Part shown: positions 53,921 to 62,033 of the stretch, piece after piece
Numbering within the stretch: position 1 is the first letter of the stretch
Layout of the letters: each line of letters opens with the position of its first letter
DNA from: JANQFM01 sp035471925
GTDB lineage: Bacteria; Acidobacteriota; UBA6911; RPQK01; DATIPO01
Assembly: GCA_035471925.1 (NCBI GenBank)
Contig: DATIPO010000171.1
Location: 1 to 64,000, forward strand
Direction: 5' to 3'
DNA length: 64,000 bases
The notes under the pieces: model-generated
What the model was told of the DNA's origin: nothing
The model's database searches: none
The model's input: only the letters and a program-made list of their open reading frames with translations
Program-made: the position numbers and the translations under genes

Positions 53921-54889
53921 ATGAAGAAAATTTCGAAAGCGGTGGGGTTTGCAGGGGTGGCGGTTGTACTGGCGGCTCTGTGCGGGACGTTGCCGGCTCA
54001 GCCGCGGCGCATCGAGAATCCTGAAACCATACAATTGCCGGGCGGGGCGCGGGTGGAGTTCGACAGTTTCGAGTCCGAGTCGATGGGAGGGCCCGTCGAC
54101 TACAGCGTTTTCTTGCCCCCCTCCTACGACGAAGCCACCGAGCGGCGCTATCCGGCGGTTTATTTCCTGCACGGACTCTTCAACGACCACACCAGTTGGG
54201 CCGTGGAACGATACGGAAACATTCCCGAACGGCTGGCCCAAGCCATGGTGGACGGTGATCTGCCCGAGTTTCTGATCATCAATCCCTCGGGCGGACGCGG
54301 ATTCTACACCGATACCTACGACGGTTCCACCCACTATGAAAGGGCCATTTACGACGACGTGATCAAGGCCGCCGAGAGCCGCTACCGGCTGCGCAGCGAG
54401 CGCTCGGCCCGCGCCCTGGGCGGAACCTCGATGGGCGGCTACGGGGCTCTCAAGATCGCCTTCAAGAAGCCCGAGCTTTTCAGCGCCGTGTCGGCAGGCT
54501 CGCCCATCGTCCTGCTGGGGGACGATCCGCTGGCCTCCATCCCCGATGGCGAAGGACGCTTGGCCCAATACCTGCGACGGCTGGTGGGCGGGCTCTATGG
54601 CTCCCCCGTCCATACCGAACACTGGCTGGCCAACAGCTTGGAGAAGCTGGCTCAAGAGGCTTCGCTGGACGGTCTCGACATTTACTTCTTCTATGGAACC
54701 GCTGACCGCTACGCCGAGGCTCTGCCGCTGGAGGAAGGTGTCCGCAAGCTCGATCAGATCCTCGACGAGCGGGGTATCGACCATCGCTTCGAGCTGATCG
54801 AAGGCGGTCCTCACGGATGGGAGCTGGTGGTGGACAAGTTGGACGACATGTTCGCCTTCCTGAGCCACTCTTTCAGACAGGTCGACTAG
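53921..54889 (+). CDS. Secreted esterase, esterase D-like alpha/beta hydrolase
   Basis: The product is 322 aa from the ATG at 53921. A signal peptide (KAVGFAGVAVVLAALCGTLPAQ) precedes a putative-esterase (PF00756-type) fold. Motifs are VYFLHGLFNDHTSW, the nucleophile in LGGTSMGGYGALKIAF (GxSxG), and a C-terminal catalytic His in EGGPHGWELV; the acid is probably D in YGTADRYAEAL. Substrate could be a sugar ester or a siderophore/feruloyl-type ester. The TAG stop lies inside the terminal repeat of a MITE at 54886. Confidence 0.88.
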   Translation: MKKISKAVGFAGVAVVLAALCGTLPAQPRRIENPETIQLPGGARVEFDSFESESMGGPVDYSVFLPPSYDEATERRYPAVYFLHGLFNDHTSWAVERYGNIPERLAQAMVDGDLPEFLIINPSGGRGFYTDTYDGSTHYERAIYDDVIKAAESRYRLRSERSARALGGTSMGGYGALKIAFKKPELFSAVSAGSPIVLLGDDPLASIPDGEGRLAQYLRRLVGGLYGSPVHTEHWLANSLEKLAQEASLDGLDIYFFYGTADRYAEALPLEEGVRKLDQILDERGIDHRFELIEGGPHGWELVVDKLDDMFAFLSHSFRQVD

Positions 54890-55051
54890 TGGCTTGTCAG
54901 CTTTGAGCCTGTGGCTTATGGGCGAGCGATTGGGGTCGAGATCAAGCGCGCCGACGAAAGCATAGTCGAAGCTGCGTCGAGGAGGAGCAACGCGGAGATC
55001 GACTGCAAGGGCCGCCCAGAAGTGATCATTTCAAGGCTGACAAGCCACTAG
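54886..55051. mobile_element. 166-bp MITE-like element with near-perfect terminal inverted repeats
   Basis: The left end CTAGTGGCTTGTCAGC matches the inverted right end over 20 of 21 nt (54886-54906 against 55031-55051). CTAG at both ends may be the target duplication or part of the repeat. Inner arms show weaker inverted similarity (GGCTTATGGGCG against CACTTCTGGGCG). It has no coding capacity. The left CTAG supplies the TAG stop of the esterase gene. Confidence 0.8.
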
Positions 55052-55086
55052 CCCGGCCCGCTCTTCCCACGCTCAGCCCCCGGCTT

Positions 55087-55566
55087 TCAGCCGTCATCCT
55101 CGTCGCGGGCCAGGATCCTGAGGAGATCAAGGGTTGTGATGATGCCGGCGATGGAATCGCCCTCGGTGACGAAGAGCCGGTGGACACGGCCGGCGATCAT
55201 GGCGCGGGCGATGTACTTGACGGGTGTGTCGTGGGGCACGGTGTAGACGGTGGGTGTCATGACGTCGCGCACCAGACTTCCCGAATCCTCGATCTGGAGA
55301 TCGTCCAGATCCTCGGCATTGAGGCGGTCTTCCCATCCCTGCAGATAGTCTGAGGACTCTAGGGTGTAGGATTCCGATCCCTCGGCGGCGTGAGCCGCGA
55401 TGTCGCTGAAGGAGATGACCCCCACGGCGCAGTCTTCATCATCGATCACCGGCGCTCCTGAGATGGAATTGGCGGAAAGGAGGGAGGCGGCTGCCCGCAG
55501 CGTCATGTCGTCGCGGATCTTGATGACCTCCCGGTTCATCAGCTCATGGGCCTGAATGTCTCTCAT
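55087..55566 (-). CDS. Stand-alone CBS-pair protein
   Basis: The product is 159 aa from the ATG at 55566 (GGGGAG upstream); the frame from 55623 adds an atypical leader. Two CBS motifs are visible: HELMNREVIKIRDDMTLRAA with GAPVIDDEDCAVGVISFSDI, and VRDVMTPTVYTVPHDTPVKY with VHRLFVTEGDSIAGIITTLD. CBS pairs bind adenine nucleotides and regulate partner proteins; the partner here is unknown. It is a soluble, acidic protein. Confidence 0.9.
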   Translation of the reverse strand: MRDIQAHELMNREVIKIRDDMTLRAAASLLSANSISGAPVIDDEDCAVGVISFSDIAAHAAEGSESYTLESSDYLQGWEDRLNAEDLDDLQIEDSGSLVRDVMTPTVYTVPHDTPVKYIARAMIAGRVHRLFVTEGDSIAGIITTLDLLRILARDEDDG

Positions 55567-55814
55567 CTCGAACTCCCCGCTGGCTATGCCCAGGCAATTC
55601 TGGGCGGCGGCCCCAAAGGGCATCGTCTGAAACGACCGCTCGGCTGACCTGATTCAGCCCGTCCCCGCCGGCGCTTCGGCCTTTTGCCGCCGGACTGGGC
55701 GACCCGGCCCCGGTTCGCGGTGCGAGCACCCTCAGTAATGCCGAGAGATACAAGGCCACCGAGCATGTTCGCAGCACTCGATTCGTGCCTGAACTTGCTG
55801 TCCACCTTGTGGCC

Positions 55815-56813
55815 CTAGTTGACCCGGTAGGTACGCAGCGCCTTCATGTAGTTGGCGCGCTCGAAAGCCGCCGGGTCAGGACAGGCCCGCTGAGACAGGC
55901 TGCCTTGCATCTGGCGTACCGACTCGTATTCGCGTTCCTGCATCCATTCTACTAGCTCAGAGAGAACTTCTCGAACATGATCGATGCCGTTTCGCAGCAG
56001 GGCCGAACAAACCATGGTGACATCGGCGCCGGCCATCAGCATCTTGAGGACGTCCTCGGCGGTGTGGATCCCGCCGGTTCCCGCCATGCTGCATTCGACA
56101 TGTCCGTAGAGGATGGCGATCCAGCGCAGTGGCAGTCGCAGCGATTGGGAAGAACTGAGCAGCACGTTGGGACGCACTTCCAGCTCCTCCAAATCGATAT
56201 CGGGCTGGTAGAAACGGTTGAAGAGCACCAAGCCGTCGGCGCCAGCCTGGTCGATGCGCCGCGCCATGTGAGCCATGGCGCTGAAGAAAGGAGAGAGCTT
56301 GACGGCCAAGGGAATGCTGACACTGGCGCGGACTCGGCGCACCACCTCCAAGTAGCGTTCTTCGACCACTTGTCCTGAAACATCGGGGTCGGTGGGCAGG
56401 TAATAGAGGTTGAGTTCCAGGGCCGAAGCGCCGGCTTCTTCGATGAGTTGGGCGTACTTGGTCCATCCCCCCAGAGAATGGCCGTTGAGGCTGCCGATGA
56501 CGGGGATGTCGACGGCCGCGACCGCCCTTTGAATGTGCTTGGCGTATTCCTCGGGACCCAACTTGAAGTAGTCGGGTTCGGGGAAGTAGCTCAGAGACTC
56601 GGCGAAGCTTTCCGTGCCCTGGGTGAGATAGTGATGGAGTTCGTAGGACTCGTGGGTAATCTCCTCTTCGAAGAGCGAGTAGTTGACTACAGCCGAGACG
56701 CCGGCGTCCTCCAGGCGGCGGTAGTTGTCGACGCTCTCCGAAAGCGGTGAGGCCGAGGCCACCAGAGGATTCTTGAGTTCCAATCCCATGTAAGAGGTCG
56801 TCAAGTCGGTCAT
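55815..56813 (-). CDS. Dihydroorotate dehydrogenase-like flavoprotein coupled to PFOR
   Basis: The product is 332 aa with the FMN-binding TIM-barrel pattern of DHODH: MGLELKNPLVASASPLSES, VIGSLNGHSLGGW, ALELNLYYLP, LAVKLSPFF, and GTGGIHTAEDVLKMLMAGAD. Its ATG overlaps the nifJ stop by 4 bp. A DHODH-like gene after nifJ-type PFOR is a recurrent arrangement that I recall from other anaerobes. A role as an electron-linked partner, not pyrimidine synthesis, is plausible because no pyr genes are near. Confidence 0.87.
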   Translation of the reverse strand: MTDLTTSYMGLELKNPLVASASPLSESVDNYRRLEDAGVSAVVNYSLFEEEITHESYELHHYLTQGTESFAESLSYFPEPDYFKLGPEEYAKHIQRAVAAVDIPVIGSLNGHSLGGWTKYAQLIEEAGASALELNLYYLPTDPDVSGQVVEERYLEVVRRVRASVSIPLAVKLSPFFSAMAHMARRIDQAGADGLVLFNRFYQPDIDLEELEVRPNVLLSSSQSLRLPLRWIAILYGHVECSMAGTGGIHTAEDVLKMLMAGADVTMVCSALLRNGIDHVREVLSELVEWMQEREYESVRQMQGSLSQRACPDPAAFERANYMKALRTYRVN

Positions 56814-59800
56814 GAGGTCACCTCGCTTGCCTGTGCCGGCGCTTTGTGGGCCAATTCTTCGTAAACGCGGCGGCGGCGGGCCACGTCCTGTCGGGCCAAC
56901 TCCAGCAGTTGGCGGGCTTTGTCGGGATTCGTCTTGGTCAGCATCTTGAAGCGGTTTTCTCGGTAGGCGTAGTCCTTGAAATCAAGCTTGGGTTTGCGGG
57001 AATCGAGCTGGAAGGGGTTGTTTCCCTCGTCCTCGCGGCGCGGATCAAAGCGGTAAAGGGGCCAGTAGCCGCAGTCCACGGCAGCCTTTTGGTCCTGATT
57101 GGCGGTGGTCATGTTGATGCCATGGGCGATGCAATGGGAGTAGGCGATGATGAGCGAAGGCCCCTCATAGCTCTCAGCCTCCAGGAAGGCCTTGAGGGTG
57201 TGCTCGTCTTTGGCGCCCATGGCTACCGAAGCCACGTAGACATGACCGTAAGACATGGCCATCAGTCCCAGGTCCTTCTTGGGCAAGGGCTTCCCTCCGG
57301 CGGCGAACTTGGCCACCGCTCCCAGAGGAGTGGCTTTCGACATCTGCCCGCCGGTATTGGAATAGACTTCGGTGTCAAGCACCAGGACGTTGACGTCGCG
57401 TCCCGAGGCCAGCACATGATCGAGTCCGCCGAAGCCGATGTCGTAGGCCCACCCGTCGCCGCCCACGATCCACAGGCTCTTTTTGACAAGCTGGTCGGCA
57501 ATGGCCAGCAGCCGGCGGGCCGCGTCCGAATCGATTTCCTTGAGCTTGCCCTTGAGTTCCTCCACCCGGCGGCGCTGCTCGAAAATGCCCGGTTCGTCGA
57601 TTTGGTCGGCCTCCATGATCGACTCGGCCAGTTGTGGGCCGATGGCTGAAGAAAGCTTGGCCACCAGTTGCAGGGCGGCGGCCCTCTGCTTATCCAGCGC
57701 CAGCCGCATGCCCAATCCGAACTCGGCGTTGTCTTCGAAAAGAGAGTTCGACCAGGCGGGTCCCCGTCCCTGAGCGTTGAAGGTCCAAGGAGTGGTGGGT
57801 AAGTTGCCTCCGTAGATGGAGGAACATCCGGTGGCGTTGGCCACCAACGCCCGGTCGCCGAAGAGCTGCGTCATGAGCTTGATGTAGGGCGTCTCGCCGC
57901 ATCCGGCGCAGGCTCCTGAGAACTCGAAGAGCGGCTCCAGCACCTGAGCCTGGCGGACGCGCTGATGATTGACCCGCTCCCGCGGCGTCTCGGGAAGGCC
58001 CAGGAAGAAATCCCAGTTGCGCGTCTCCTGCTCACGCAGAGGACGCTGAGGACGCATGTTGATGGCTTTGAGACGAGCCTCCGACTTGTTGCGGGCCGGA
58101 CAGACGTCGACGCACACTCCGCACCCCGTGCAGTCCTCGGGCGCCACTTGGATGGTGTACTTGAGTCCTTTCCATTCGCGGTCGCGGGCCTCGCTGGACT
58201 GGAAGTCGGGAGGCGCTCCCTGCAGGTTCTCGCGATCATAGACCTTGATGCGGATGACCGAGTGGGGACAGACCATGGCGCATTTTCCGCACTGGATGCA
58301 CACCTCGGGATCCCACACAGGAATCTCCTGAGCGATGTTGCGCTTCTCCCAGCGCGCCGTCCCCGAGGGGTACGTCCCGTCGCAGGGGAGGGCGCTGACG
58401 GGGAGGCGGTCGCCGCGGCCGGCCATGATCTCGGCGGTCACCTGGCGCACGAAGTCAGGCGCCTCATCCGAGACCACCGGCGGAAGCGAGAGATCGCCCT
58501 CTACTTGGTCGGGCACCTTGACTGCGTGGAGATTCTTGAGAGCGCGGTCCACGGCCTCGAAGTTCATCTTGAGGACGTGCTCACCCTGCTTGCCATAGCT
58601 GCGGCTGATCGATTCCTTAATGGCTTCGATGGCCTGCTCCAGGGGAAGAATGTCGGTGAGGGCGAAGAAGCAGGTCTGCATGACAGTGTTGATGCGGACG
58701 CCCAGCCCGATCTCGCGGGCCGTGGAATAGGCGTCGATGACGTGCAGATACAGGTTCTTGTCGATGATGACCTGCTGCACCTGGCGGGGAATTTGGCTGA
58801 AGACCTCCTCCGGTCCGTAGGGGCTGTTGAGCAGGAAGACCGATCCTTCCTCAGCTTGACTGAGCATGTCGTACTTGCCCAGAAATCCGAACTGGTGGCA
58901 AGCCACGAAATTGGGGCGGTGGATCAAGTAGGTGGAATGAATGGGACGCGGTCCAAAGCGCAGGTGGGACACCGTCACGGAACCGGCCTTCTTGGAGTCG
59001 TAGACGAAGTAGCCTTGCACGTGGTGGTCGGTGCGTTCGCCGATGATTTTGATGGAGTTCTTATTGGCGCTGACGGTGCCGTCGGAGCCCAGTCCGTAGA
59101 AGACGGCCCGCGTCACATCCTCCGGCTCGGTGGAAAAGTCCTCGTCGTAGTCGAGGCTGCTGCCCGTCAGGTCGTCGTGGATGCCCGCCGTGAAGTGGTT
59201 GCGGGGACGCTCCTCGTTCAGCTCGTCCAGGACGGCTTTGATCATGGCGGGGGTGAATTCCTTGGAGGAGAGCCCGTAGCGTCCCCCGATCACTCGGGGC
59301 ATGCGTCCGCCGTCCTCTTGAGCCGCTTGGGCCAGGGCTTCCACCACGTCCAGGTAGAGAGGCTCGCCCGAGGCGCCCGGTTCCTTGGTGCGGTCCAGGA
59401 CGGCCAGCGCCTCCACGCTCTTGGGAAGCGCCTGCAAGAAGGCTTGAGCCTGAAAAGGACGGTAGAGCCGTACCTTGAGGCATCCCACCTTCTCGCCCTG
59501 GGCCTGCAGGTGCTCGACCGTTTCCTGGGCGGCTTCGCAGCCCGAGCCCATCAGCACCAGGACCCGCTGAGCGTCGGGCGCGCCCAGGTAGTCGAAGAGG
59601 CGGTAGGCGCGTCCTGTCAGCTCGGCGAAGCGGTCCATGACCTCCTGAACGATGTCGGGACAGTCGCGGTAAAAGGGATTCACGCTTTCCCGGGCTTGGA
59701 AGAAGACATCGGGATTCTGGGCCGTGCCCCGGATCACCGGTCGATCGGGCGTCAAGGCCCGCTGGCGGTGTTCGGCTACAAGCCTTTCGTCCACCATGGA

Positions 59801-60376
59801 CCGGATCACGTCGGCTTGGGGCAGGCGGGCCTGGGAAATCTCATGCGAGGTGCGGAAGCCGTCAAAGAAATGGACGAAGGGAATGCGGCTCTTCAGGGTG
59901 GCGGCTTGGGCGATGACGGCCATGTCGGCCACTTCCTGCACCGAAGCCGACGCCAATAGAGCCCATCCGGAGGAGCGCAAGGCCATGACGTCGGAATGGT
60001 CTCCGAAGATCGACAAGGCCTGAGCCGCCAGTGAGCGCGAGGCCACGTGAAAGACCGCGGGAGTTAGTTCGCCGGCGATCTTGTACATGTTGGGCACCAT
60101 CAGCAGCAGTCCTTGCGAAGCCGTGAAGGTGGTGGTCAAGGCACCTGTCTGCAAGGCTCCGTGGACGGCGCCCGCCGCTCCCCCTTCCGACTGCATTTCC
60201 TGCACCAGAGGGACATCGCCCCACAGATTCGGCTGTCCCGCCGCGGCCCACTGATCGGCGAGTTCGCCCATGGGCGACGAGGGCGTGATGGGATAGATGG
60301 CGATCACTTCGCTGGTCTGATAGGCCATGGTGGCCGCCGCCTGATTTCCGTCGAGGATGGAGAGCTTGTCGGTCAT
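56810..60376 (-). CDS. nifJ: Pyruvate:ferredoxin (flavodoxin) oxidoreductase
   Basis: The protein has 1188 aa, the usual single-chain length. Domain order is typical: an N-terminal TPP-binding-like domain (AYQTSEVIAIYPITPSSPMG), the gamma-like domain, two 4Fe-4S clusters (CIQCGKCAMVCP, then CTGCGVCVDVCP), and a C-terminal TPP domain with ACAGCGETPYIKL, NATGCSSIYGGNLP and GDGWAYDIGFGGLDHVL. It oxidises pyruvate to acetyl-CoA with ferredoxin. A GAGGAG lies 6 nt before the ATG. The downstream DHODH-like gene overlaps its stop. Confidence 0.98.
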   Translation of the reverse strand: MTDKLSILDGNQAAATMAYQTSEVIAIYPITPSSPMGELADQWAAAGQPNLWGDVPLVQEMQSEGGAAGAVHGALQTGALTTTFTASQGLLLMVPNMYKIAGELTPAVFHVASRSLAAQALSIFGDHSDVMALRSSGWALLASASVQEVADMAVIAQAATLKSRIPFVHFFDGFRTSHEISQARLPQADVIRSMVDERLVAEHRQRALTPDRPVIRGTAQNPDVFFQARESVNPFYRDCPDIVQEVMDRFAELTGRAYRLFDYLGAPDAQRVLVLMGSGCEAAQETVEHLQAQGEKVGCLKVRLYRPFQAQAFLQALPKSVEALAVLDRTKEPGASGEPLYLDVVEALAQAAQEDGGRMPRVIGGRYGLSSKEFTPAMIKAVLDELNEERPRNHFTAGIHDDLTGSSLDYDEDFSTEPEDVTRAVFYGLGSDGTVSANKNSIKIIGERTDHHVQGYFVYDSKKAGSVTVSHLRFGPRPIHSTYLIHRPNFVACHQFGFLGKYDMLSQAEEGSVFLLNSPYGPEEVFSQIPRQVQQVIIDKNLYLHVIDAYSTAREIGLGVRINTVMQTCFFALTDILPLEQAIEAIKESISRSYGKQGEHVLKMNFEAVDRALKNLHAVKVPDQVEGDLSLPPVVSDEAPDFVRQVTAEIMAGRGDRLPVSALPCDGTYPSGTARWEKRNIAQEIPVWDPEVCIQCGKCAMVCPHSVIRIKVYDRENLQGAPPDFQSSEARDREWKGLKYTIQVAPEDCTGCGVCVDVCPARNKSEARLKAINMRPQRPLREQETRNWDFFLGLPETPRERVNHQRVRQAQVLEPLFEFSGACAGCGETPYIKLMTQLFGDRALVANATGCSSIYGGNLPTTPWTFNAQGRGPAWSNSLFEDNAEFGLGMRLALDKQRAAALQLVAKLSSAIGPQLAESIMEADQIDEPGIFEQRRRVEELKGKLKEIDSDAARRLLAIADQLVKKSLWIVGGDGWAYDIGFGGLDHVLASGRDVNVLVLDTEVYSNTGGQMSKATPLGAVAKFAAGGKPLPKKDLGLMAMSYGHVYVASVAMGAKDEHTLKAFLEAESYEGPSLIIAYSHCIAHGINMTTANQDQKAAVDCGYWPLYRFDPRREDEGNNPFQLDSRKPKLDFKDYAYRENRFKMLTKTNPDKARQLLELARQDVARRRRVYEELAHKAPAQASEVTS

Positions 60377-60541
60377 GTCTGCTCCTCATGAATGTCACGT
60401 CGCGATGACTCAGAGAGAGCAAGCCCGGTGCCTTACGGAAATCCGAGCGGCAGCACGGTTTGAGCCAGATGGGTCTGACGGGTCTGGGGCATATCGCCCA
60501 GCTTGAACGCCAAAAGGCCGACTGTCAGGCTCTTGAGGCCG

Positions 60542-61153
60542 TCAGGCGAGGTCGGCCAGGAGGTTTTCCAGGGCTTGGCTCAAGTGCTCCAGGTTGGCGT
60601 CGAAATGCTTCCAGAAATCGGCGATGCCGGAGGAGCCGGTGTCGCTGACCACTTTCAAAGCCAGGGCGGGAACGCTCAGGCGTGCGGCGGTCCGCAGCAC
60701 GGCGGCGCTTTCCATGTCGCAGATGGCGGCGCCCGTGTCGCGATGCAGCCGGCGGCGGGCGGAAGGACGCAAGACGGGCCGCCGGACGGTCAATCCCAAC
60801 TCAACCTGCAACAGCGGGTCGCCGGGCAGCTTTGCAGGAAAGCCAAGCGCACCGTTGTCGAAGCGTGAGCCGTCTTCCAAGATCCAGGCGCGGGGCAGGA
60901 TGACTTGGCCCATTTCCAGTGAGGGATCCAGTCCGCCGGCGGTGCCGGTGAAGATCAAGCGGCGGGGGTTTTCTTCCCTCACGATCTCGGCCAGCCGCTC
61001 AGCCGCCCGGTCCGGCCCCATTCCCGTATGGCGGAATCGAAGCGGACCGATCTGGCGGGTTTGTGCCTCTGCGCTGTCCGCAGAAAAGCGCTGGCAAAGG
61101 CGCGCGCACTCTTTCTTCAAAGCGCAGGCGATGAGAATGGGTTGTTGGGCCAC
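60542..61153 (-). CDS. Nucleosidase/phosphorylase superfamily protein (MTAN/PNP-like)
   Basis: The product is 203 aa, at the short end for the family, from a GTG start. The signature is RLIFTGTAGGLDPSLEMGQVILPRA (phosphate/ribose loop), followed by the strand-helix AAICDMESAAVLRTAARLSVP, in which the Glu recognises the ribose 2'-OH, and VSDTGSSG near the end. Closest in style to methylthioadenosine/S-adenosylhomocysteine nucleosidase or futalosine hydrolase; the substrate is uncertain. It lies 12 bp past the toastrack lipoprotein on the same strand. Confidence 0.82.
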   Translation of the reverse strand: MAQQPILIACALKKECARLCQRFSADSAEAQTRQIGPLRFRHTGMGPDRAAERLAEIVREENPRRLIFTGTAGGLDPSLEMGQVILPRAWILEDGSRFDNGALGFPAKLPGDPLLQVELGLTVRRPVLRPSARRRLHRDTGAAICDMESAAVLRTAARLSVPALALKVVSDTGSSGIADFWKHFDANLEHLSQALENLLADLA

Positions 61154-61165
61154 AGACGGCGGACC

Positions 61166-62017
61166 TCAGATCCAGTTGATCTCGACGCCGCCGATTCCGG
61201 TCTCCAGGTCGATGGAGATGACCTTTTTCGCCGAATCGATGTTTCGGCTGCGGTAGCGTCCGCTGCTCTCTTTCTCGAATCCGTCCAGGTCGAGTCCCGA
61301 AAGAAAGCTCTCAGAGGCTTCCAGCCGTACGCCCACTTCGCGCGGGATGCGGATTTCCACGCCTCCGACGCCCACCTCGATCTCGATGCGGCCGGGGTTC
61401 TCCCAGGCTCCCGAGAAGTCGAGTTCGGCACCGCCTACTCCACCTTCAAAACGCATGCTCTCGAAGTTGAGGTTGCCCAATCCGGTGGCTTCCAGAGCCC
61501 CCACGCCGGCCTCGATGTACAGGCTGCGGCAGCGGATGGGATTGGGCGTGAGCATGGTGAGGTTGGTGGCCCCAACACCCGAGGTCAGATTCAGGTTCTC
61601 AACCTTCAGGTTGGACAGATCGAGTCTGGCTTCGCCCACGCCGGCTTTGGTGGTCAGCGCCAAGGCGGCTTCGGGATTGAGGCGCAGGTCGACTTCGTTC
61701 TCGCCCCGTGCTCCTCCGCTGGTCGTCTTCTCCAACTCGACGTTCAGCTTGGCCGTCCCGCCCTCGCGGGTCATCGAGACCTGGGGCTTGTAGGCTTCTT
61801 CGTTGTAGTGGACGTCGAGTTCGTAGGTGAACTCGGCAGAGCCTGGCTGGACCATCAAACGTCCTACCGACATGTCGATCTCGGCTTCGATACGGGTTTC
61901 GCCTTGGGAGGGCTCCGAAGACTGCATGTCGGCCCAAGTTACTTTGCCGAAGTCCCCGATGCGGATGCAGGACGTGACCAGCAACAAAAGGCTTGCAAGT
62001 ATAAGTTTTCGGTACAT
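61166..62017 (-). CDS. Lipoprotein with a toastrack-type beta repeat (DUF2154/LiaF-like)
   Basis: The product is 283 aa. A lipobox LLLLVTSC gives a probable lipid-anchored Cys at residue 17. The rest is repeating beta strands with GVG turns (VGEARLDLSNL, VGALEATGLGN, VGGVEIRIPRE, IGGVEINWI), typical of toastrack/DUF4097-type right-handed beta folds. No catalytic motif. AAGGAAG lies 9 nt before the ATG. It follows the DUF4097-type membrane gene by 16 bp. Confidence 0.8.
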   Translation of the reverse strand: MYRKLILASLLLLVTSCIRIGDFGKVTWADMQSSEPSQGETRIEAEIDMSVGRLMVQPGSAEFTYELDVHYNEEAYKPQVSMTREGGTAKLNVELEKTTSGGARGENEVDLRLNPEAALALTTKAGVGEARLDLSNLKVENLNLTSGVGATNLTMLTPNPIRCRSLYIEAGVGALEATGLGNLNFESMRFEGGVGGAELDFSGAWENPGRIEIEVGVGGVEIRIPREVGVRLEASESFLSGLDLDGFEKESSGRYRSRNIDSAKKVISIDLETGIGGVEINWI

Positions 62018-62033
62018 GATTCGATGCTTCCTT

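Noticed and set aside
57965..59959. Long plus-strand frame opposite nifJ
   Set aside because: It is a GC-rich shadow of the highly conserved nifJ codons and shows no domain.
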